Assembly (NCBI GenBank): GCA_023136785.1
Contig: JAGLQP010000035.1
Span: forward strand, 1-10,115
DNA length: 10,115 bases
Direction of reading: 5' to 3'
Source: Spirochaetales bacterium
GTDB taxonomy: Bacteria; Spirochaetota; Spirochaetia; SZUA-6; DRHE01
Below the pieces are notes generated by a model, which saw nothing but the letters and a program-made list of their open reading frames with translations, did not search any database and had not been told where the DNA came from. Below, piece after piece: positions 1-6,868 of the stretch. Every line of letters begins with the position of its first letter. Positions within the stretch are counted from its first letter, which is position 1. The position numbers and the translations under genes were made by a program.

Positions 1-61
1 CTACAAAGACCAGATCCGGCTGAAGAGAGAGAATCACTTCAGCCGGATCTGGTCTTTGTAG
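1..61. repeat. Perfect 25-bp inverted repeat at the window edge
   Basis: Bases 1-25 are the exact reverse complement of bases 37-61, separated by an 11-nt loop (26-36). It lies inside the binding-protein reading frame, and the outer end of the left arm is the first base of the window. The right arm encodes the conserved LQPDLVFV stretch, so the right copy is the real gene and the left copy is the likely addition. A fold-back at a contig end is the most likely cause; a natural palindrome extending further left cannot be excluded. Confidence 0.85.
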
Positions 62-669
62 CCAACTGGAGCCAGGCCGACATAGTAGCTCAGCTCCGGG
101 ATGCGGGCATTCCTGTTTTCCTGATCGCCACGGGTTTAAGCATCCCTGCAATCCAGGAGAAAACCAAGATTGTGGCACAGCTGGTCGACGCAACAGACGA
201 GGCGGAAGCTATGATCGGACAGATGGATGAACGTCTCTCTGCAGTCCGCAGCAAGCTCTCCGTTTTGCCCGAGGCACAAAGACGAACCGTTTTGGATTAT
301 GCTACCTTGGGCTCCGCCCAAGGGGCAGGCAGTTCCTGGGACGAAATCATCCGCCATGCAGGTCTGATCAACTCAGCCGGTGAGTTTCCCGTCGATGAGT
401 GGGGACAGGTCCCTCTATCCAAAGAGAAGATCCTCGAGCTCGATCCGGACCTGCTTATTCTTCCCGGTTGGGTGTATGGTGATCCAGCCGGCGCAGAGGC
501 TTTTTACGAGCAAACCGTTGGGGATCCTGCCCTGAGGGGTCTGACCGCCATTCGGGAGGGTAGGGTGTATCAGATGCCCGAAGGCTTGAAAGCCGCCACC
601 TCCCAGTACGTCGTGGATGCGGTAGAGTACCTGGCTCGACTTGCCTATCCGAAGCTCTTTTCCGATTAG
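1..669 (+). CDS. ABC transporter periplasmic substrate-binding protein, BtuF/FecB/FhuD-like (5' end missing)
   Basis: The reading frame is open from base 1 to TAG at 667-669, giving 222 residues. Family members run to roughly 300-370 residues, so the signal peptide and most of the N-terminal lobe lie outside the window. The text is typical of class III metal-chelate binding proteins: LQPDLVFVANW near the start, then AGIPVFLIATG, a long backbone helix (IQEKTKIVAQLVDATDEAEA), and the closing pattern DPALRGLTAIREGRVYQMP followed by DAVEYLARLAYP. Such proteins bind ferric siderophores, haem or cobalamin outside the inner membrane and deliver them to a FecCD permease, which is the next gene. The exact ligand cannot be read. 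The first ~12 codons fall inside a perfect inverted repeat (1-61) that may be an assembly artefact, so residues before LQPDL should not be trusted. The family call is firm; the substrate is unknown. Confidence 0.9.
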   Translation, partial: LQRPDPAEERESLQPDLVFVANWSQADIVAQLRDAGIPVFLIATGLSIPAIQEKTKIVAQLVDATDEAEAMIGQMDERLSAVRSKLSVLPEAQRRTVLDYATLGSAQGAGSSWDEIIRHAGLINSAGEFPVDEWGQVPLSKEKILELDPDLLILPGWVYGDPAGAEAFYEQTVGDPALRGLTAIREGRVYQMPEGLKAATSQYVVDAVEYLARLAYPKLFSD

Positions 670-694
670 TAAGGGAGAGTTTCGAGTATATACC

Positions 695-1735
695 GTGAGA
701 AAACGAAAAATTGCTGTTCTTCTGCTCCTCATCGTTTTGCTGTTCATCGTAGTCGTTCTGTCCGCAGGTAGTGGAGCCGTCCGGGTGCCTCCGGTGTCCT
801 TTCTCCGGCTCCTCCTCCATGGACTTGGTTTCCGATCCATTGAGCTGCCCCCGGAGATGCAGCTCAACATCATCCTCCACATCCGGCTGCCCCGGATCCT
901 CGCCGCCCTGCTGGTCGGTTCGGCCCTGGCCCTGGGAGGTGTGGCCATGCAGGGGCTGTTTCGCAATCCCATGGCCAGTCCGGACATCCTGGGGGTGTCC
1001 ACCGGAGGCAGCCTTGGAGCTGTGATCGCCGTCAACACGGGACTGTTTGCGCTGAACGTGTTCTTTCCCCCCCTCCTCGCCATTGCAGGGGCACTGTTGG
1101 CCTCCGGATTGATCTACCTGATCTCCAGCTATAAGGGGAGAACTTCCCTGCTGTTCGTCGTGCTGGCCGGATTGGCTATTTCCTCTCTGTTCAACGGGTT
1201 GGTCTCGGCGATCCTACTCTTCTCGCAGCAGTACGAGGTCAGCCAGTTTATCTTCTGGACTATGGGAGGTCTGGAGGGTCGGATGTGGAAGCACGTGCTT
1301 CTGCCGCTGCCCGTGCTGCTGCCTGGAATGGCGGTTCTTTTTCTGTTTACCCGGGAGTTGAACATCTTTGCCCTGGGAGAGGAGAGCGCCCTTTCTCTGG
1401 GTATGCATGTAGAGCGCACAAAGAGGATAATTCTGGCCATCACTGCGGTGATTACCGGCATGGCCATCTCCATCAGCGGTCCGGTGGGCTTTGTGGGTCT
1501 ACTGATTCCCCATCTGTTTCGCATGCTGATCGGTCCGGATCATCGTCTACTGCTTCCCGTTTCCGCGATCGGAGGAGCCCTGTTCCTCCTCACCTCCGAT
1601 CTAATCGGCCGGGTGCTGATCCCGCCCTTCGAGATCCGGGTGGGGATCATTACAGCCGTATTGGGCAGCCCCTACTTCCTGTACCTGATCATCCGCTTCC
1701 AGCGCAAAGGATTGAGGGGTTTCGGCTATGACTAA
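695..1735 (+). CDS. FecCD/BtuC-family ABC transporter permease
   Basis: Inner-membrane permease of the metal-chelate importer encoded with its neighbours; it forms the homodimeric channel that takes substrate from the binding protein. From GTG at 695 it is 346 residues, the usual family length, and mostly hydrophobic (about ten membrane helices). Family signatures are clear: RLPRILAALLVGSALALGG near residue 67, QGLFRNPMASPDILGVSTGG just after it, the coupling segment ALGEESALSLGM, then GPVGFVGLLIPHLFRMLIGPDHR, and PFEIRVGIITAVLGSPYFLYLI close to the end. The frame stays open upstream to 641, but residues before GTG 695 do not look like the family, while VRKRK followed by a membrane helix does. 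The Shine-Dalgarno-like AAGGGAGAG (671-679) is rather far (15 nt) from that GTG, so the start is not certain. It lies 25 nt after the binding-protein stop, and its last 8 nt overlap the ATPase gene, which points to translational coupling. Confidence 0.95.
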   Translation: MRKRKIAVLLLLIVLLFIVVVLSAGSGAVRVPPVSFLRLLLHGLGFRSIELPPEMQLNIILHIRLPRILAALLVGSALALGGVAMQGLFRNPMASPDILGVSTGGSLGAVIAVNTGLFALNVFFPPLLAIAGALLASGLIYLISSYKGRTSLLFVVLAGLAISSLFNGLVSAILLFSQQYEVSQFIFWTMGGLEGRMWKHVLLPLPVLLPGMAVLFLFTRELNIFALGEESALSLGMHVERTKRIILAITAVITGMAISISGPVGFVGLLIPHLFRMLIGPDHRLLLPVSAIGGALFLLTSDLIGRVLIPPFEIRVGIITAVLGSPYFLYLIIRFQRKGLRGFGYD

Positions 1736-3014
1736 GGATCTCATCGCGACTCGATCGGTGTCCTTTTCCGTCGCTGAAAGGCGGATCATCGACGCTGTCA
1801 GCATTTCTGTGAAGCGAGGCGAGTTCGTCGGTTTGATCGGTCCAAACGGGGCCGGAAAAACCACGTTGCTGCGGTTGTTGATCGGCGTTCTCGCTGCCAC
1901 GGAGGGAGAGATCTTTCTTGAGGAACGACCGCTCAAGGACATTCGACTGCGAGAGCGGGCCCGCAGGGTTTCCTACCTCAGCCAGGATGCCTCGACCGTC
2001 TTCCCCTATCCGGTGCTCGACATTCTTCTGATGGGCCGGTATCCGTTTCTAGGCAGGTTCAGGCGGGAGAGTGAGTCGGACCTGGAGAAAGCCCGCCGTG
2101 CTCTCAGCTACGTGGGTCTATCCGGCTTCGAGGACCGTTATTTCAACGAGCTTTCCGGCGGCGAACGGCAACTGGTGCTTTTCGCCAAGGTCCTGGTTCA
2201 GGAGACCGATCTTCTTCTTTTGGACGAACCGACCTCCAACCTGGATATCAAGCATCAGAATCAGTTCTTCTCCATGGCCTGCGAGCTCACCCGCGAGAAA
2301 AAAGCCGTGGTGGCGGCGGTGCATAACCTGAACATCGCCTCTCAATACTGCACCCGGTTGATTCTTCTCCATCAGGGAAGGGTTGCGGCGGAGGGAAAAC
2401 CCCAAGATGTTCTCCGCTCCGAGCTGCTCGATCTGGTGTACGAAACGAAAACCGTGGTGACCCGAAATGCCTCTACGGGAGCTCTTGTGGTCAACGTAGT
2501 GCCCCGAAAACCGGCGGGCAGCTATCCGATGCCGCGGGTTCACGTGATCGGGGGAGCGGGAAGTGGGATAAATTTGACCCGGGAACTTGTCCGTCTTGGC
2601 TACCCCCTGTCCGGGGGCATTGCCCATGAGTATGATGCGGATCAGAAACTCTGGCAGAGTTTGGAGGTGCCTTCCCGGGTCATCGGCGCCTTTTCCCACA
2701 TCACCCCGTCGGATCTGGAAAAGGCCTACCGGATGGTCGAGGAGGCGGAACTGACGATCCTCTGCAGCTTCCCCGTCGGACCGGGGAACGAAGGAAATCT
2801 CGAGTTAGCTGGACGGGCCGGACGCCTCGTGATTCTCGAGGCCGGCCCACAGGAGGAACCGAGGACCTTCTTCTCCGAAAAAGCCCGGCAGGCCTTTGCC
2901 TCTCTGGCTGGAATCGCCGAGCATATGGATTACGGGCGGCTGTGCGAGGGTTTAGAATCCGGGAAAATCTTTGAAACGGGTGCGAAGAAAACGGAAATGG
3001 AGTCTCAGACGTAG
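1728..3014 (+). CDS. FecE/BtuD-type ABC transporter ATPase with a C-terminal extension domain
   Basis: Residues 1-255 are a complete ABC ATPase that powers chelate uptake with the preceding permease: Walker A GPNGAGKT (38-45), Q-loop Gln86, signature LSGGERQ (142-148), Walker B LLLLDEP (162-168), D-loop NLD (171-173) and H-loop His199. The ATG overlaps the permease stop and has GAGGGG (1714-1719) 8 nt upstream. Typical FecE/BtuD proteins are about 250-275 residues; this one has 428. Residues ~268-428 form a second domain that starts with a glycine-rich strand-turn (VHVIGGAGSG, 271-280), continues with GYPLSGGIAHEYDAD (291-305) and has a conserved-looking FPVGPGNEGNLELA (348-361). This resembles a Rossmann-type nucleotide-binding fold. 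I recall similar tails on some archaeal and anaerobe importer ATPases, but I know of no assigned function. Substrate sensing or nucleotide-dependent regulation is only a guess. The 3' end overlaps the convergent HD-GYP gene by 10 bp. Confidence 0.93.
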   Translation: MTKDLIATRSVSFSVAERRIIDAVSISVKRGEFVGLIGPNGAGKTTLLRLLIGVLAATEGEIFLEERPLKDIRLRERARRVSYLSQDASTVFPYPVLDILLMGRYPFLGRFRRESESDLEKARRALSYVGLSGFEDRYFNELSGGERQLVLFAKVLVQETDLLLLDEPTSNLDIKHQNQFFSMACELTREKKAVVAAVHNLNIASQYCTRLILLHQGRVAAEGKPQDVLRSELLDLVYETKTVVTRNASTGALVVNVVPRKPAGSYPMPRVHVIGGAGSGINLTRELVRLGYPLSGGIAHEYDADQKLWQSLEVPSRVIGAFSHITPSDLEKAYRMVEEAELTILCSFPVGPGNEGNLELAGRAGRLVILEAGPQEEPRTFFSEKARQAFASLAGIAEHMDYGRLCEGLESGKIFETGAKKTEMESQT

Positions 3015-4240
3015 CGTTTTCGGATCGCACGAATCGTATCGTAGATGCGCCGAAAAAGTGCTACCAGCTCGGGATCGAACTGCCGGCCGGCCTGGACACG
3101 GATGTAGCGGACCGCCTGCTCCTCCTTCCAGCTGTCCTTGTACGAGCGTTTCGACATCAGGGCATCGTATACATCCGCCAGGGCAACGATCCGAGCCGCC
3201 AGAGGGATCTCCTTTTCCCGTTTTCCGGGGCCAAAGCGGATCTCCTTGGCGAAGATGTTGTCGATCTTGCCCGGATAGCCTCGTCCATCCCACCGTTCGT
3301 GGTGGTTGAGGGCGACCTCGGAGGCCATACGGTCCCACGGGGAGTGGACGTACTTGAACAGGCGGGCACCGTGAATGGTGTGGGATTTCATCTGAGTGAT
3401 CTCATCCTTGCCAAGGCCTCCGGGCTTCTTGAGAAGGACGTCACTCAAGGCCACCTTGCCCACATCGTGGAGAATTGCCGCATGCCGCAGGACCTCTTTT
3501 GTGTGTTTGATCTTACGATCCTCAACGCCGTGTCGCAGTGCCCAGGCCTGGTACAGCTCGACGGAGTACGCCCCGACCCGCTTGGCGTGCTGGCTGGTTT
3601 CGTACGGATCGCGCAGCGCCGCCAGTTCCACCATGCGCAGAACCATCTCGCGGGACAGCTTGGCCTTCTCGATGGCATTGGCGGCGTTGCGGGCGAACTC
3701 GGTGATATACAGCCTGTCCTGCATGGAGAAGGGAATCACCTGGTTTTCCTCGTTCTTGGCATTGATGAGCTGCAGCACGCCTAAAATCAAGTGGTCGGTT
3801 GTTTCCAGAGGAACGACGAGAATAGACTGGGTTTTGAAAGAGGTCTTCTTGTCGAAATCCGGATTGAAGTGGTAGGTGACGTTGCTCGAGATGTCGTACA
3901 CATCGTCGATCAGCAGGGAATCCCCCGTGGCGGCAACATAGCCCGAGAGTGAGTTCTTGTCTATCAGAAGCCGTTTGTTGGAGTAGATGTACTTGTCCTT
4001 TGGTTGATCCTCTTGAAACATGGCATCATTCTGAACGTAGCTGAAGTACAAGTAACGACCCGCGGCCAGATAGAGGGTGCCGGCTTCGGCGTTTATGAAC
4101 TTTCTCGCCTCGAAGAGCACATTTTCCAGTAGGGTGTCCAGGTCTTTGATGTGATAAATTTCTTCTACAATCTGCAGAAGCCTGGTGGGATCGCGTCTGA
4201 GTATAGTCCGCGCACCTGGAGCGTTGTCGTATGCCGCCAT
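3005..4240 (-). CDS. GAF domain + HD-GYP protein, predicted cyclic di-GMP phosphodiesterase
   Basis: A soluble 411-residue protein with no membrane segment. Residues ~20-190 form a GAF sensor domain (FINAEAGTLYL; SLSGYVAATGDSLLIDDVYDIS; SILVVPL; GVLQLINAKN). Residues ~200-405 form an HD-GYP domain that should hydrolyse cyclic di-GMP. All hallmark residues are visible: His218, the HD pair His258-Asp259 with Lys262 (ILHDVGK), His287 (MKSHTIHG), HHERWDGRGYP at 313-323 containing the GYP triplet, and Asp356 (ALADVYDAL). The domain therefore looks catalytically intact. The ATG at 4238-4240 has no clear Shine-Dalgarno. The gene is downstream of the sensor kinase on the same strand across a 144-bp AT-rich gap, so it probably has its own promoter with possible read-through. 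The signal bound by the GAF domain is unknown. Its tail overlaps the ABC ATPase gene, and no terminator is visible between the two. Confidence 0.93.
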   Translation of the reverse strand: MAAYDNAPGARTILRRDPTRLLQIVEEIYHIKDLDTLLENVLFEARKFINAEAGTLYLAAGRYLYFSYVQNDAMFQEDQPKDKYIYSNKRLLIDKNSLSGYVAATGDSLLIDDVYDISSNVTYHFNPDFDKKTSFKTQSILVVPLETTDHLILGVLQLINAKNEENQVIPFSMQDRLYITEFARNAANAIEKAKLSREMVLRMVELAALRDPYETSQHAKRVGAYSVELYQAWALRHGVEDRKIKHTKEVLRHAAILHDVGKVALSDVLLKKPGGLGKDEITQMKSHTIHGARLFKYVHSPWDRMASEVALNHHERWDGRGYPGKIDNIFAKEIRFGPGKREKEIPLAARIVALADVYDALMSKRSYKDSWKEEQAVRYIRVQAGRQFDPELVALFRRIYDTIRAIRKRYV

Positions 4241-4276
4241 TGTTTCTGGGTCCAGAATGTATCTTTGCCTCTCTAT

Positions 4277-4305
4277 ATATTATTGGTAGCCTGTTTTTAT
4301 AAAAA
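4277..4305 (-). promoter_or_regulatory. Candidate promoter for the HD-GYP gene in the AT-rich gap 4241-4384
   Basis: Read on the minus strand, a -10-like TAATAT (4277-4282) lies 17 nt downstream of an AT-rich TTTTTA (4300-4305), which would give a leader of about 30 nt. The -35 is poor, so this is tentative. The rest of the 144-bp gap holds no gene, no clear hairpin terminator for the kinase gene and no recognisable riboswitch. The 12-bp palindrome at 4294-4305 (TTTTTATAAAAA) is part of the same AT-rich tract. Confidence 0.3.
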
Positions 4306-4384
4306 GACCAAATTTTTACCGAGAAGGGACACTCAAGTACGAATATAGTGATTCATAATTTTTCCGGGTACTTTCTTTGGTGAG

Positions 4385-5995
4385 CTAAGCATCCACCACG
4401 GGCAGGCGCACCTCAAAACGGGAGCCCCTGAGCCGGGCGCCGATGACGGCCCGGTTTTCCGCCTTCACACTGCCGCCGTATCCCTCTACGATGGCCTTGA
4501 CGATAGCCAGGCCGAGTCCGAGATGTCTTGGTTTGGATGAAGCGGATCCTGAGGATTCTTCTGCCGGGCGAAAACTGAAAAACCTGTCGAAGATCTTCTC
4601 CAGGTGCTGTTCCGGGATCCCCGGCCCGTCATCCTCAAAACCGATCATCCCCTGACCGCGATCCCGGCATAGATCTATCCGTACTTCCCCGTCAGGAGGA
4701 GAGAAGCTCAACGCGTTTTCCAGCAAGTTTTCGAGAACCTGGACTAGCCGTTCAGGGGCCATGGAGACAGTAATCGGACCGGTATTCTGAGAGATTGTTA
4801 CGCGAACCGTGGACTCTCCCCGGAGCCCGTGTGCTTCCACCACCCGTTTGAGGATCTGCCCGACCTCTACCGAGGCACGCTCTTCCTCCTCCAGCTGGGC
4901 ATCGAGCAGGGAGATCTCTCGAACAGCGCCGAGCAGATGCTGCATGCGGGCGACTTCCTTCTGGATCAGAGCGAGAAAGCGGTCCCGGTCTTGGCCGGAT
5001 TTTGTACGAGCGATCATCTCTCCTGCCGAACGAATCGATGCAAGGGGGTTCTTGAACTCGTGGGAGATGTCCGAGGCAAAGGACTCCACGAACTCGATGT
5101 GTCCCTGGAGTTTCCGGGTCATCTCCTCCAGAGAGCGGGACAGATCGCCAATCTCGTCCCGGCGGCGGTTGAAGCGGATATGTCCGCGCAGCCGGCCCTG
5201 GTGATCGAGAATCTCCCGGGCTTGTCTGCATAGTTTCCGCACCGGAGCGGCAATGGTAGTGGAGGCGAGAAGGCTTAGAGCAATCGCAACCGCCAGGGAG
5301 ACGAGAAATACGGTGAAGATCTCCAGCCGCAGCTCGTACAGGTCCCGCAGGATACGATAGGTGGATTGGGATACCAGTACCGCCCCCACCACCGATCCCT
5401 CGCTGCGAATGGGTATGGCGCTGTAGAGGGTGACCGATCGTTGTCCTCCCGTGGAGATTCGGGTCATGGCGCCGTATCGTCCCTCCAGGGCCTCTTGAAT
5501 TTCGGGACCCAGCAGAATGCTTGTGTTGATGTAAAACCCCGCCGACTCGAGGGGAGGCTCGGGCGGTCGGAATAGACGCCGGAACAACCGTACCGGGTAG
5601 GTGGCTATCCGGTACAACAGGCGCTGCTCCGCGGGAACGACGTCTTCGGCGTTCTGCTCAGCCTCCGTGACCTCGTCCCTGTGGGGTCCCAGGCGGCTGG
5701 AATCGGCGAGCAGCCGGCCCTGAGGGTTTAGGATGCGCAGCCGGGCCTCGTGGCGCTGTTCCAGCTGCTGCAGGAGTTTCTGGGCACTGTCCGCCTGCAG
5801 CGGGTTCTGCCCGGCAAGAGCCGAAGCCAGAATACGGCCCTGTTGAACCAGGGCGTGTTCGAGAGCGCGCAGCAGCTGTTGTTCGTATGTATCGAGGTAC
5901 AACAGAGCCGCCACGGGAAGGAAAACGATGAGCACGTTGAAGGTGAGCAGCCGGACCGTTATACGGGAAAAAAAGCTCAAGATCTTATTGATCAT
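4385..5995 (-). CDS. Membrane sensor histidine kinase, ChvG/CreC-like
   Basis: Kinase partner of the response regulator just upstream. It has 536 residues: a short cytoplasmic start, membrane helix 1 (~15-34), a periplasmic sensing region (~35-223), membrane helix 2 (~224-247), a HAMP-type linker (~248-300), then the kinase core. The phospho-accepting His312 is in DISHEFKNPLASIRSAGE, which is closer to ChvG/ExoS (HELKNPLTSLRSA style) than to E. coli CreC. ATP-binding boxes follow: N box LLENALSFSP (424-433), G1 DDGPGI (455-460), F box FDRFFSF (469-475) and G2 GLGLAIVKAI (493-502). All look functional. The ATG overlaps the regulator's TGA by 4 nt (ATGA), so the pair is translationally coupled. 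The periplasmic region includes a basic, proline-rich patch (VRLFRRLFRPPEPPLE). The stimulus cannot be deduced. Confidence 0.93.
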   Translation of the reverse strand: MINKILSFFSRITVRLLTFNVLIVFLPVAALLYLDTYEQQLLRALEHALVQQGRILASALAGQNPLQADSAQKLLQQLEQRHEARLRILNPQGRLLADSSRLGPHRDEVTEAEQNAEDVVPAEQRLLYRIATYPVRLFRRLFRPPEPPLESAGFYINTSILLGPEIQEALEGRYGAMTRISTGGQRSVTLYSAIPIRSEGSVVGAVLVSQSTYRILRDLYELRLEIFTVFLVSLAVAIALSLLASTTIAAPVRKLCRQAREILDHQGRLRGHIRFNRRRDEIGDLSRSLEEMTRKLQGHIEFVESFASDISHEFKNPLASIRSAGEMIARTKSGQDRDRFLALIQKEVARMQHLLGAVREISLLDAQLEEEERASVEVGQILKRVVEAHGLRGESTVRVTISQNTGPITVSMAPERLVQVLENLLENALSFSPPDGEVRIDLCRDRGQGMIGFEDDGPGIPEQHLEKIFDRFFSFRPAEESSGSASSKPRHLGLGLAIVKAIVEGYGGSVKAENRAVIGARLRGSRFEVRLPVVDA

Positions 5996-6714
5996 GGTTC
6001 TGTGTCGGTTCGATAGCGGTAGCCGAGACCGTAGATCGTCTCGATTCCGTCAAAGCCGGGATCGAGGCTGGAGATTTTCTTGCGGATCCGTTTGATATGC
6101 CCGTCGATGTTGCGGTCGCTCATATACTCGTCGTAGGGATAGCCCGCCTGGAGCAGCTGTTCGCGGGTTCTGGCGTAGCCGGGCTGTCGGATCAAGGCTT
6201 CGAGGATGCGAAACTCCGTGACGGTCAGAGGAACGTTCTGTCCCTTCCAGAGTACACCGTGACGCATTCGGTCCATCTCTAGAGACCCGCAGTGAAGGAT
6301 CCTGTCCTCCTCGTCCGAATCACCACCCTGCGTAGAGGCAAGCCTGCGAAATAACACCTTCACCCGGGCCAGGAGCTCCCGAGTAGAGAAAGGCTTGCAG
6401 AGATAATCGTCGGCCCCCAACTCCAAGCCCAGAACCTTGTCAAACTCTTCGTCTTTTGAGGTGAGAAAGATCAGGGGGAGAGTTTCGGAGAGACTCCGGA
6501 TCTTCCGACACAGCTCGAGCCCGTCCATTCGGGGCATGATGATATCCAGAATCACCAGGTCGGGCAGGGACTGACGAAAGGCGGTCCAGGCTTCTTCCCC
6601 GTCCCGGTAGGTAGCAACTCGATAGCCCTCCTGCTGCAAGGCATAGCTCACCAGCTCGCGGATATTCTCTTCATCGTCGACCAGAGCAATAAGAGGCCCA
6701 TTTGTAGGCTGCAT
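5992..6714 (-). CDS. OmpR-family response regulator, ChvI/CreB-like
   Basis: DNA-binding partner of the sensor kinase; 240 residues, normal for the family. The receiver domain (~7-122) has acidic Asp13-Asp14, phospho-acceptor Asp57 (LVILDIIMPRMDG), Thr85 and Lys107 (ADDYLCKPFS). A winged-helix output domain (~138-236) ends in RNIDGHIKRIRKKI and IETIYGLGYRYR. Phrases such as IFLTSKDEEFDKVLGLELGADD and LTVTEFRILEALIRQPGYARTREQLL resemble ChvI more than E. coli CreB. The start is well constrained: a TGA in the same frame lies two codons before the ATG at 6712-6714. No Shine-Dalgarno is visible, and a good -10 (TAGAAT) lies only 7 nt upstream, so the message may be leaderless. The gene is divergent from creD, its likely target. 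Confidence 0.94.
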   Translation of the reverse strand: MQPTNGPLIALVDDEENIRELVSYALQQEGYRVATYRDGEEAWTAFRQSLPDLVILDIIMPRMDGLELCRKIRSLSETLPLIFLTSKDEEFDKVLGLELGADDYLCKPFSTRELLARVKVLFRRLASTQGGDSDEEDRILHCGSLEMDRMRHGVLWKGQNVPLTVTEFRILEALIRQPGYARTREQLLQAGYPYDEYMSDRNIDGHIKRIRKKISSLDPGFDGIETIYGLGYRYRTDTEP

Positions 6715-6721
6715 TTTTCAG

Positions 6722-6727
6722 ATTCTA
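6722..6727 (-). promoter_or_regulatory. Candidate -10 element for the response regulator, possibly leaderless
   Basis: On the minus strand TAGAAT (5 of 6 to TATAAT) ends 7 nt before the regulator ATG, so transcription would begin at or next to the start codon. The -35 region 17-18 nt further upstream is weak (CTGGAA or TGGAAG, 3 of 6), as expected for a promoter that needs an activator. This is inference from spacing alone. Confidence 0.4.
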
Positions 6728-6782
6728 CCACAGCGATGAACAGCCTTCCAGGATGGCTGCCGCCACATTTTTGCCATAATTG

Positions 6783-6798
6783 TTCACGAAAACTTCCA
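6783..6798 (+). promoter_or_regulatory. Cre-tag-like operator upstream of creD
   Basis: Direct repeat TTCAC (6783-6787), 6-nt spacer, TTCCA (6794-6798). The E. coli CreB binding tag is TTCAC-N6-TTCAC; here 8 of the 10 defined bases match with exact spacing. It ends 4 nt before a TTGACA hexamer, a usual position for an OmpR-family activator beside a -35. It lies in the 154-bp region between the response regulator and creD. Confidence 0.5.
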
Positions 6799-6802
6799 GT
6801 CT

Positions 6803-6834
6803 TTGACAGGAAGGGACCTCTACACCGGGATAGC
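6803..6834 (+). promoter_or_regulatory. Candidate creD promoter
   Basis: A perfect -35 hexamer TTGACA is at 6803-6808. No good -10 lies at the usual distance; the nearest is GATAGC (6829-6834, 3 of 6) after a 20-nt spacer. A strong -35 beside an operator and a poor -10 suggest activator dependence. The start point cannot be fixed. CATAAT at 6775-6780 is an alternative -10 without a matching -35. Confidence 0.35.
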
Positions 6835-6868
6835 CTTGGGAGCGAATATAAATACCGAGGAGGATCAA

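Noticed and set aside
415..1083. 222-codon minus-strand open frame across the binding-protein and permease genes
   Set aside because: It overlaps two strongly supported genes, is rich in Arg/Pro/Ser low-information sequence and matches no family; it is an antisense shadow.
2118..2699. 193-codon minus-strand open frame opposite the ABC ATPase
   Set aside because: It covers the ATPase signature motifs on the other strand, and its protein has no recognisable domain.
3299..3875. Two plus-strand open frames of about 160 codons opposite the HD-GYP gene
   Set aside because: They mirror the conserved HD-GYP and GAF coding sequence; there is no ribosome site or family resemblance.
4294..4305. 12-bp palindrome TTTTTATAAAAA as a terminator for the kinase gene
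   Set aside because: Its stem is purely A-T with no loop or GC core; more likely it is part of an AT-rich promoter tract.
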